In this document: one piece after another, positions 1-5,147 of the stretch
Layout of the letters: every line of letters begins with the position of its first letter
How positions within the stretch are numbered: the first letter of the stretch is position 1
The notes under the pieces: model-generated
Databases searched by the model: none
What the model saw: only the letters and a program-made list of their open reading frames with translations
Told to the model about the DNA's origin: nothing
Source of the DNA: a virus
Reading direction: 5' to 3' (one strand)
Length of the DNA: 26,396 nt
IMG/VR virus record: IMGVR_UViG_3300017782_000182
Span: 1 to 26,396 of that record
Program-made: the position numbers and the translations under genes

Positions 1-49
1 TATTCCTCATTTGCAATATTTAAAACTAAAAAATAAACAATGTAAAGTG

Positions 50-78
50 TTGAATTAAATTAAATAATTGTTTACTAT
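50..78 (+). promoter_or_regulatory. Candidate sigma70-type promoter of the early operon
   Basis: TTGAAT (50-55) and TACTAT (73-78) are separated by exactly 17 bp, close to the consensus -35 and -10 boxes. Transcription would begin near 85, giving a leader of only about 16 nt that starts at the AAAGGA ribosome site (85-90). The very short leader and the AT-rich background, where such hexamers arise by chance, limit confidence. Nothing else recognisable lies in bases 1-100. Confidence 0.4.
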
Positions 79-100
79 ACACGCAAAGGAAATAAATATT

Positions 101-712
101 ATGACTACTAAAATAAATAGTGCTCTTCAAAGTGTACAAAAGTACATGATGGAGAACCCAATTGCGTTATCAGCTGAGAATAAATTTCAAGGCTATAAAT
201 ACAGAGGGATTAAAGAAGTTATCCAAGCTTTTTCTAAACCATTAGCTGAAAATAACATAATCATTCTGCCACAGAATATTAAAGTATCAACAAAGTTTTT
301 GGAAGATGGCAAAAACACTCTCACAAGAATAACTGGTGAGGTAAGGTTGTACTGTACGCTTGATGGCTCTTATGTCGAAAGATCATATGAAGGACACAGC
401 AAATCTAATCAGGGCAAAGACTTAGAAGCAGCAAAATCTTTTGCTTTCAGAGATGCTTTACTAGAAACTTTTTGTGTGCCATTTGAATCTGTTGTTGAGC
501 CTGAAATGGAAGGCATAGAAAAAGATGATGAGGAGGTAGACGATCACCTGCAAACAGTAAACTCTTTTATTGCCGACCTTGATGGTTTGATTGATCCTGA
601 TGATGCTGAAGATGTTTTAAAGAACTATGTTAAAGCAGCAGAACTTTCTGGAGATAGAGAACTTCTTAAGAAGATTAATCTTGAATATATAAGGTTTACT
701 AAAGATGATTAA
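101..712 (+). CDS. erf: ERF-family single-strand annealing recombinase
   Basis: A 203-residue protein of the ERF family, the phage annealing proteins typified by P22 Erf, which coat resected single strands and anneal homologous DNA. The core lies at about residues 20-135: a GYKYRGI segment, the 'SKPLAENNIIILP' stretch, a beta-rich middle, and the G-K-D-LEAAKSFAFRDAL helix that is typical of the family. The tail after about 140 is acidic and variable, as usual. I chose the ATG at 101 because AAAGGA sits 10 nt upstream. An in-frame TTG at 68 has no ribosome site and would add 11 residues. The gene overlaps the next one by 8 nt (ATGATTAA), pairing the annealase with its exonuclease. That pairing is the standard two-component phage recombination arrangement. 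Confidence 0.9.
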   Translation: MTTKINSALQSVQKYMMENPIALSAENKFQGYKYRGIKEVIQAFSKPLAENNIIILPQNIKVSTKFLEDGKNTLTRITGEVRLYCTLDGSYVERSYEGHSKSNQGKDLEAAKSFAFRDALLETFCVPFESVVEPEMEGIEKDDEEVDDHLQTVNSFIADLDGLIDPDDAEDVLKNYVKAAELSGDRELLKKINLEYIRFTKDD

Positions 713-1646
713 GCAAGGAACACAAGCTTGGCATGACCAAAGAAAAAGCAGAATTACTGGTACTAGAATACCTAGAGCAGTAAAAGAATGTGCATGGGCT
801 AAAGGAGATCAATGGGAAGCTTTGGGTAGAGATATGTATCGTGGAGATCATAATCTAACACAAGACCCATTCGATCAAAGAGCTATGTATGCCATAACAC
901 ATGGTAAAAATAGCGAGCCAAAAGCTTTGCAACAACTTAAAGACATGGGTTATCAAATTACACAACCATCATTTGTTGTTCATCCTGAGTATAGCTGGTT
1001 AGGAATGTCTCCTGATGGTGTTCTTATCAAAGGAAGAAAAGGTAAAATTTCAGCAGTAGAAATCAAGTGTCCTCAAACTAAACCGGTTTCTAATGTAAGA
1101 GATCAAAAAAGAAACTATTGGCATCAAATGCAACTAGGCATGGAGTGTATGGACATAGATGAAATGTTATTTTTTCAATGGTATGAAAACGACAGCCACC
1201 AAGAGTGGGTAGAAAGAGACCCTAACTGGGCTGAAAAATATATACCTAAAGCAAAAGAATTTATGGATTGGTATGCCAAAGCATCTAAAGACCCCGAGTT
1301 TATAGCTAGATGGTCTGAGGACAAAGAAGAACCCGGAATAAATTATAAAAATGTACAAGAAGATAGTAGTTCATCTGAGCTAACATCTGTCTTAAAAGAG
1401 CTAAAGGAGCTTGAAGAGAGGAAAAAAATTCTTGAACCAAGAAAAAAAGAACTCTCATCGATGTTAATAAAAAAACATCGTGGAGCTTTTAGCACGACTA
1501 AAGTGAAGTGTCACATGACACAAGCCAAGGGTCGTATCAACTATAGTAGATTGGTTAAAGACCAGAACATACCTTTTGAAACTATCGAAGGATACAGATC
1601 AGAAGGAGATTCTAGAATTTATACCAAACTAATGGAGGATAACTAA
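705..1646 (+). CDS. YqaJ-type viral recombinase exonuclease
   Basis: A 313-residue protein with the YqaJ/lambda-exonuclease fold (PD-(D/E)XK superfamily). It is expected to chew back one strand of double-stranded ends so that the neighbouring ERF protein can anneal the product. Visible motifs, in order: QAWHDQRKSRITGT (7-20), HGKNSEPKA with E71, SPDG with D104, the E119-I-K121 catalytic pair, and a YWHQMQLGM helix (138-146) carrying the usual glutamines. Residues 220-260 are a charged coiled-coil-like stretch, and the last 50 residues form a small basic domain beyond the nuclease. The start overlaps the annealase stop, with AAGG 10 nt upstream. The catalytic residues appear intact. The sequence does not show whether it is processive or what end it prefers. 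Confidence 0.9.
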   Translation: MIKQGTQAWHDQRKSRITGTRIPRAVKECAWAKGDQWEALGRDMYRGDHNLTQDPFDQRAMYAITHGKNSEPKALQQLKDMGYQITQPSFVVHPEYSWLGMSPDGVLIKGRKGKISAVEIKCPQTKPVSNVRDQKRNYWHQMQLGMECMDIDEMLFFQWYENDSHQEWVERDPNWAEKYIPKAKEFMDWYAKASKDPEFIARWSEDKEEPGINYKNVQEDSSSSELTSVLKELKELEERKKILEPRKKELSSMLIKKHRGAFSTTKVKCHMTQAKGRINYSRLVKDQNIPFETIEGYRSEGDSRIYTKLMEDN

Positions 1647-1817
1647 ATGGTTGTAGATAAAACAACTAAAAAATCTATTAGCTCAAGAATTGACGAGCCT
1701 GTTTACAATGCTATGACTAAGGTTTCTAAAGACCCTAAGCATAGATTCTTTGACCGAAAGGTTGCTTATATTGTAAATAAGGTTTTAAGTGATTGGGCTG
1801 CCAAGGAGGGAAGCTAA
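1647..1817 (+). CDS. Small ribbon-helix-helix-like DNA-binding protein candidate
   Basis: A 56-residue protein starting immediately after the exonuclease stop codon, with a good GGAGG site (1634-1638) 8 nt before the ATG. The layout is a short polar N-terminus, a probable beta strand (about 9-15, SISSRID), a helix starting at EPVYNAM, and a second helix rich in V, I and W (about 38-51). This resembles the Arc/MetJ/CopG fold, in which dimers insert a two-stranded sheet into the major groove. If so, it is a candidate autoregulator of the recombination operon, because no other repressor-like gene is visible in the window. The fold is inferred from pattern and length only. It could instead be a structural cofactor of the nuclease. 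Confidence 0.6.
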   Translation: MVVDKTTKKSISSRIDEPVYNAMTKVSKDPKHRFFDRKVAYIVNKVLSDWAAKEGS

Positions 1818-1818
1818 T

Positions 1819-2067
1819 ATGGCGGATTTTGATAATACTAATCGTGGAGCGATTTGGAAAAGTGTCGATAAAAAGACTGATAAACACCCAGACTTTACTG
1901 GGAATATCAATGTAGATGGTAAGGAGTATTGGTTAAATGCTTGGAAACAAGACCCCAAGAAATCTAACGAAAAATCTCCTATACTTAGTTTTAGTGTAAA
2001 GTTGAAAGACGATACACAAAGTTCTGCACCTGCTTCAGGTGGGTCAGATAACGATATACCTTTCTAA
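1819..2067 (+). CDS. SSB-like small protein with acidic DNDIPF tail
   Basis: An 82-residue protein. I chose the ATG at 1819 because GGAGGG (1805-1810) lies 8 nt upstream; an in-frame GTG at 1789 would extend it inside the previous gene. Residues about 6-65 look like a compact beta-barrel, with segments such as 'NRGAIWKSV', 'DFTGNINVDGKEYWLNAW' and 'ILSFSVKL'. They resemble small marine-phage proteins often filed as DUF736-like or putative ssDNA-binding. A Ser/Ala/Gly-rich linker then leads to the extreme C-terminus DNDIPF. That tail closely matches the bacterial SSB tip (DDDIPF), which recruits partner repair proteins. Its position between the recombinase genes supports a role in coating single strands. 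The OB fold is inferred. Confidence 0.65.
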   Translation: MADFDNTNRGAIWKSVDKKTDKHPDFTGNINVDGKEYWLNAWKQDPKKSNEKSPILSFSVKLKDDTQSSAPASGGSDNDIPF

Positions 2068-2076
2068 GGAGGAAAT

Positions 2077-2391
2077 ATGGGTAAAATTGTAAACGCTGAA
2101 GGGCAAGAAGCCATGAAAACTATCAATTTAAATATTGATGGCGAATTAAGAGAGTATGAAACTGAAGCATTGTCTCAAGAGGCAGTGAATAAACTTAATA
2201 TTCTTAACTTCCATGCTCAAAACATCATGCCAATTCTCTCAGAGGTTATTAGGCTAGTGCAATTAGGTAATCAAGTGGATCAGGGACAATTAACAAGTCT
2301 TCTGCCAAGCAAGTTTACTGTTGTACAAGAAGCTGAAAATCAAGTAGAATCAGATACATCTGATACAGATGGAGAAGATTCTTCTGAGTAA
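2077..2391 (+). CDS. DUF6447-like small phage protein, function unknown
   Basis: A 104-residue protein starting 9 nt after the previous stop, with a strong GGAGG site just upstream of the ATG. The segment 'INLNIDGELREYETEALSQEAVNKLNILNF' (about 16-45, written here in part) follows the pattern of small phage proteins grouped as DUF6447: a beta-hairpin with 'IDG', then a helix 'LSxEA' and a helical region. Residues 50-80 are helical and hydrophobic, possibly for dimerisation. The tail from about 85 is very acidic and Ser/Thr-rich. No catalytic motif is visible. The operon position suggests an accessory role in DNA metabolism, but this is only inference. The family assignment is from memory of the pattern. 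Confidence 0.5.
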   Translation: MGKIVNAEGQEAMKTINLNIDGELREYETEALSQEAVNKLNILNFHAQNIMPILSEVIRLVQLGNQVDQGQLTSLLPSKFTVVQEAENQVESDTSDTDGEDSSE

Positions 2392-2396
2392 GGCAA

Positions 2397-2708
2397 ATGG
2401 ATGCAAAACTAGAAAAGAGTCTCTCAGGTTCTGAGAGGCTCTCCTCTTTACAGGGTGAATCATCACTCTCAGGAGTCCCTTGCACTGGTGAAATTTGTTC
2501 AACATCTTTTGGTGATCAAGTTTGCACAACATGCGGTAGAACAGAAACAGAAATAGCTAACTGGCATTTTCTTCCAGAAATAGATAGAAAAATAATAAAC
2601 ATTAAAAATGCTGCGGTTGGATATAAAATCAGACAAGTTATAAATCAAGAAAAAAGATGGCAAGAAGTTCAGAAAGCCAAAGCACAAAAGCATTCCAAAA
2701 AGACCTAA
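2397..2708 (+). CDS. DUF1289-type four-cysteine protein
   Basis: A 103-residue protein. Residues about 27-70 match the DUF1289 pattern known mainly from proteobacterial chromosomes: PC-x-G-x-x-C, then C-x2-CGRT, then 'EIANW' and an ER/DR-K-I-I helix. Cysteines C29, C34, C43 and C46 (CX4CX8CX2C) could bind zinc or an iron-sulfur cluster. The biochemical role of DUF1289 is not established. The first 26 residues are a Ser/Leu/Gly-rich extension with repeated LSG units, and its DNA forms a strong hairpin (separate entry). The C-terminus is basic and helical. The ribosome site is weak (AAGG only 3 nt before the ATG). The gene overlaps the nuclease gene after it by 52 nt in another frame. A host-derived origin is plausible but unproven. 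Confidence 0.65.
   Translation: MDAKLEKSLSGSERLSSLQGESSLSGVPCTGEICSTSFGDQVCTTCGRTETEIANWHFLPEIDRKIINIKNAAVGYKIRQVINQEKRWQEVQKAKAQKHSKKT
2416..2442 (+). promoter_or_regulatory. Strong hairpin in the first codons of the DUF1289-type gene
   Basis: Bases 2416-2427 pair with 2431-2442 through 12 consecutive pairs (one G-U at 2420/2438) around a GTT triloop. It begins 19 nt after the ATG at 2397. A further copy of CTCTCAG at 2466-2472 could pair with the same CTGAGAG arm (2431-2437), giving a mutually exclusive alternative of 7 bp. No U-run follows, so it is not a typical terminator. It may affect translation or mRNA stability, or simply reflect repetitive codons. Confidence 0.55.
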
Positions 2709-3112
2709 AGATTGGACAAGAACTTGAACTAAAAGTTCTTAATAAAATTAATCAAAAATATCCGTCTGCTGTTCTTATTCCCGGAAAATTCAAACCATAC
2801 GACATTTACATACCTGAGAGTAATCTTAAAGTTGAGGTTAAAGCAGATTACAAAAGCCAAGAAACTGGCAACATTATTATAGAAGTTCTTATGTATGACA
2901 AACCATCAGCCCTGCTATCAACAGAAGCTGACTATTGGATCATATACACAGGAAAAGAATATCTTTGGACCACACCCAAAAAAATAATACAATGCATTAT
3001 TATTAACAACATCCGTTGTCAGGAAATTTTAGGAGATGGCGACACTCAAGTTAAGCTTGCTTGTTTGATCCCAATAGAATTATTCAAAGATTGTGTTTGT
3101 CACATAACTTGA
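2657..3112 (+). CDS. PD-(D/E)XK nuclease, possible resolvase
   Basis: A 151-residue protein with a small restriction-nuclease-like core. It has a helix with 'GQELELKVL' (E22/E24), a strand ending 'YDIYI' (D49), and 'VEVK' (E60, K62), followed by helix and strand segments ('ADYWIIYTG', 'YLWTT'). This D...ExK arrangement is the metal-binding catalytic site of the PD-(D/E)XK superfamily. Phage members of this size act as Holliday-junction resolvases, nicking enzymes or VRR-like nucleases; I cannot tell which. It begins inside the preceding gene (52-nt overlap, different frame), implying translational coupling. Placed after the annealase and exonuclease, it could process recombination intermediates. 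Its stop codon overlaps the -35 box of the next promoter candidate. Confidence 0.75.
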   Translation: MARSSESQSTKAFQKDLKIGQELELKVLNKINQKYPSAVLIPGKFKPYDIYIPESNLKVEVKADYKSQETGNIIIEVLMYDKPSALLSTEADYWIIYTGKEYLWTTPKKIIQCIIINNIRCQEILGDGDTQVKLACLIPIELFKDCVCHIT

Positions 3113-3136
3113 CTTTGTTTGTAATTAGTGTATTCT
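3109..3136 (+). promoter_or_regulatory. Candidate internal promoter for the second early block
   Basis: TTGACT (3109-3114) and TATTCT (3131-3136) are separated by 16 bp. The -35 box overlaps the stop codon of the nuclease gene. Transcription would start near 3143, at or just before the ATG at 3144. This argues that the real start of the next gene is the ATG at 3168, which has GAGGG (3159-3163) in front of it. The -35 is strong and the -10 moderate. Confidence 0.45.
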
Positions 3137-3167
3137 TTGTATTATGAATTATTTATATGAGGGATTT

Positions 3168-3365
3168 ATGAATAAAAAATATATCTTTAACAATTTCTTT
3201 ATGGGCTCTTGGAAAGCCGGAAGAATGATACTGGAGGTAAGATCAATAGGACACAAGTGGGTCTGGGTCAAGCCAACAGGCAGGAAGCAATTCAGTAGAA
3301 TAACTAGAGCAGAGTGGGACCAAATTTCTAGCTCTAAAAGTTTTGAGGAAATCAAAAATGATTAG
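3168..3365 (+). CDS. Small basic protein, function unknown
   Basis: A 65-residue protein with net positive charge and several tryptophans. A probable small beta sheet (about 15-45, 'GRMILEVRSIGHKWVWVKP') is followed by 'RKQFSRITRAEWDQI', which could form a helix contacting nucleic acid. I chose the ATG at 3168 because GAGGG lies 4 nt upstream and the promoter candidate would start transcription near 3143. The ATG at 3144 would add eight residues but would have no leader. The stop overlaps the next gene's start by 8 nt. I do not recognise a family. The compact beta-hairpin plus helix could be a DNA-binding or modulator protein, but nothing in the sequence proves it. Confidence 0.55.
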   Translation: MNKKYIFNNFFMGSWKAGRMILEVRSIGHKWVWVKPTGRKQFSRITRAEWDQISSSKSFEEIKND

Positions 3366-3867
3366 AGAAAATTATGCAATAAAAATCTACGAAGAAGAAA
3401 AAACTAAACTACAAGCTTCCAGAGTAAAAAAATTTTTAGCTATTAAAAAATTAAAAAAACAAATTGATGAGCAAGAAGATAGTCTTAAACAAATTCGTAG
3501 TGGTATTTCTAAAACAGAAAATAAAATAAAAATTTGGAAACAAGAAAAAACATGGAAAAGAAGTTGTTATGCTTTATTAAAAAAACATGATTACCTTTGG
3601 TTCGATGACACAGATTATGAAAATATAAGCAATATTCATAAAAATTCTTCATGGGATACTATTGTTACAGAATGTGATCTTATGTCTCACTCTTGTACCT
3701 TTTGGTTTGGGTCAGACGATTTTGACGATGAAGATGAAAGGGACCCATATTACGATGCACACTACTGCGACTCATGGCAAGAACTACACGCAGCTCTCAA
3801 AGAATATGTAAGGATTCGCAGAGATAAAATAATTGATGCGGAACTTGATGCGGAGAAAGCACAATGA
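3358..3867 (+). CDS. Coiled-coil and acidic protein, function unknown
   Basis: A 169-residue protein. I use the ATG at 3358 because GAGGAA (3345-3350) lies 7 nt upstream; an in-frame TTG at 3343 has no better site. Residues 1-70 are a long lysine- and glutamate-rich helix, likely a coiled coil. Residues 75-150 are a compact, aromatic and acidic part with 'HDYLWFDDTDY', a Cys/His pair in 'LMSHSC', and the stretch 'DDFDDEDERDPYYD'. The final 30 residues are helical again. The highly acidic patch could mimic DNA or bind a basic partner; that is speculation. The start overlaps the previous stop and the end overlaps an upstream alternative start of the next gene. No known family was recognised. 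Confidence 0.6.
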   Translation: MIRENYAIKIYEEEKTKLQASRVKKFLAIKKLKKQIDEQEDSLKQIRSGISKTENKIKIWKQEKTWKRSCYALLKKHDYLWFDDTDYENISNIHKNSSWDTIVTECDLMSHSCTFWFGSDDFDDEDERDPYYDAHYCDSWQELHAALKEYVRIRRDKIIDAELDAEKAQ

Positions 3868-3890
3868 AATATGGATTTGAAGGAGTAACT

Positions 3891-4088
3891 ATGGAATATT
3901 TCGGAGAAGAAGCTATGCGAGTTGGATCACAGATAGAAGACTGGCTGCAAGAGTTAGCTCATCGTGGTCACACTAAAAAAGATGTTGAAGCTGAAAGAGA
4001 TAAGGCATACAAGTACTTAAGAATGTCTGGTTTAACTAAATCGACAGCAAGACATTTATTTAACATCTTTTACGGTATAGAAGAATAA
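3891..4088 (+). CDS. Small helical protein, function unknown
   Basis: A 65-residue, mostly helical protein. I prefer the ATG at 3891 because AAGGAG (3880-3885) lies 5 nt upstream. An in-frame ATG at 3864 overlaps the previous stop (ATGA) and would add nine residues. The helices are about 5-23 ('EEAMRVGSQIEDWLQELAH'), 28-45 and 48-62 ('TKSTARHLFNIFYG'). The last part resembles a short helix-turn-helix-like pair, but there is no clear match. It is the last gene before the structured region in front of the integrase, so it may belong to the same control unit. I do not recognise a family. Confidence 0.55.
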   Translation: MEYFGEEAMRVGSQIEDWLQELAHRGHTKKDVEAERDKAYKYLRMSGLTKSTARHLFNIFYGIEE

Positions 4089-4106
4089 TATGATTTTTGG
4101 ATGCCC

Positions 4107-4245
4107 AGCGGTTTTGTTTTTAAGATTTCGTATTCCGCTCATTGAGGGTCTGGCTCTCCCAAGAAGGCAAAACGAGCCCAGTTCATGGTTGTCTCTATAC
4201 AACCTTTTTGCGTGAGGGTGGCTCACTTGCGAACAAAACGAGCCA
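4107..4245 (+). repeat. Structured repeat region before the integrase
   Basis: The 165-bp gap 4089-4253 holds two imperfect copies of one module (4143-4178 and 4213-4244). Each has TGAGGGT, GGCTC, then the exact 11-mer CAAAACGAGCC (4168-4178 and 4234-4244). Within each copy GGCTC pairs with GAGCC: 4152-4156 with 4174-4178, and 4219-4224 with 4240-4245 (six pairs, TGGCTC/GAGCCA). AGCGG (4107-4111) also faces CCGCT (4135-4139), and GTTTTG (4111-4116) is the inverse of CAAAAC. Such arrays could be integrase arm or excisionase sites, an operator, or RNA structure. The attachment site cannot be fixed from this window alone. Confidence 0.6.
4187..4209 (+). terminator. Weak intrinsic terminator of the early operon
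   Basis: GGTTGT (4187-4192) pairs with ACAACC (4199-4204) around a six-base loop and is followed directly by TTTTT (4205-4209). The six-pair stem is half AT, so termination may be partial and allow some read-through into the integrase gene. It lies between the two repeat modules. Confidence 0.45.
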
Positions 4246-4253
4246 TTTAAATT

Positions 4254-5054
4254 ATGAAGACTTGGGAAAACACAATTAAAGAATATTACAGATTCAAAAA
4301 TATAGGTAAGAACGACTATACCTATAAGAAATATTTCGATGGCTTATTTAGTGGTTGGGATATAAACAAGATTACAAAAGAACACATAGCGAAAGCTAGG
4401 TCAGGCATAAAAGGAAAACCCGGCACAGTGAATCGTTATTTAAGTTACTTCAGGGCAATACTTATGTATGCTTATGAAGAGCTAGGCTGGTTGGACTCCA
4501 AGCCAATTGTTAAGAGAGTTAGGGAAAAAGGCAACTCCCATAAGTATTTCTCTAAAGAAGATATTGATAGGTTGGTTTCGACCTTACCGAAACACCTCGT
4601 GCAACCTTTTATCTTCTCTCTTTTGACTGGGGTGAGGATGTCCAACTGCTTTAGCCTGCAATGGGAAAATGTTAAAGAAAACCAAATAGCCATACCTGCT
4701 GAAGAGACTAAAAACGGAAAACCCTTATGTATTCCATTAAACTCTAAATGCAAACAGTTACTAAACAGTATAGAAAAAACCAGTCCATATGTATTCACTT
4801 ACGCTGGCAGAAGAATAAGGAAAGCATCAAACACTGGCTGGTATAATGCATTAAAAAAATGTGGGCTAGAAGGTTTTAGATGGCATGACATAAGGCACAC
4901 TTGGGCTACTCATCATGTTATGAATGGTACACCATTACATACTTTGCAACATCTTGGTGGTTGGTCAGACTTTAATATAGTTAATAGGTATGCTCACCTA
5001 TCACAAGACTATTTAAACGATGCTTGTGAGAACAGTAATAGTTTGATATCTTAG
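4254..5054 (+). CDS. int: Tyrosine-family site-specific integrase
   Basis: A 266-residue tyrosine recombinase that would insert and excise the phage genome at an attachment site. Residues 1-95 resemble the core-binding (SAM-like) domain, with 'YFDGLFSGWDINKIT' and 'NRYLSYFRAILMYAYEELGWL'. The catalytic domain follows: R128 in TGVR, K153 in the TKNGK beta-turn, H211-x-x-R214, W237 in the usual His/Trp position, and the nucleophile Y246. All catalytic positions are therefore present. The protein is short because it lacks a long arm-binding N-terminal domain. The ATG follows a region without a clear ribosome site, so translation may be weak or dependent on structure. It is the only + strand gene after the structured region and converges with the late operon. 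No recognisable repressor is visible nearby. Confidence 0.92.
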   Translation: MKTWENTIKEYYRFKNIGKNDYTYKKYFDGLFSGWDINKITKEHIAKARSGIKGKPGTVNRYLSYFRAILMYAYEELGWLDSKPIVKRVREKGNSHKYFSKEDIDRLVSTLPKHLVQPFIFSLLTGVRMSNCFSLQWENVKENQIAIPAEETKNGKPLCIPLNSKCKQLLNSIEKTSPYVFTYAGRRIRKASNTGWYNALKKCGLEGFRWHDIRHTWATHHVMNGTPLHTLQHLGGWSDFNIVNRYAHLSQDYLNDACENSNSLIS

Positions 5055-5072
5055 ATTTATTCATAATTTTTT

Positions 5073-5083
5073 AACCTTTTTGC
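5073..5083 (+). repeat. Eleven-base direct repeat flanking the integrase gene
   Basis: AACCTTTTTGC here is identical to 4201-4211, so the integrase gene sits between two direct copies about 870 bp apart. The upstream copy overlaps the terminator's T-run, so it may be coincidence. Integrase binding sites often occur as direct repeats beside the gene. The 93-bp gap 5055-5147 otherwise holds only the inverted repeat listed separately. Confidence 0.4.
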
Positions 5084-5120
5084 AGGGCTAGTGAATCAGT
5101 TTTATTATTCCCCTCATTCT

Positions 5121-5136
5121 AGTTAAGTTGTTAACT
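5121..5136. repeat. Perfect inverted repeat between convergent operons
   Basis: AGTTAA (5121-5126) and TTAACT (5131-5136) form a perfect inverted repeat around GTTG. It lies 85 bp after the integrase ends and just beyond the end of the late operon. There is no T-run on either side, so it is a poor terminator. A recombination core or a protein-binding site is possible. Confidence 0.4.
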
Positions 5137-5147
5137 GGTCCTGCTTT

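Noticed and set aside
4090-4215. A 41-codon open frame (starting MIFGCPAVLF) in the structured region before the integrase
   Set aside because: No ribosome site, it runs through the repeat modules and the terminator hairpin, and its composition looks random.
4089-5147. tRNA gene or tRNA 3' fragment as an attachment site near the integrase
   Set aside because: No T-arm (GTTCRANNC) or acceptor-stem pattern was found on either strand in the two gaps beside the gene.
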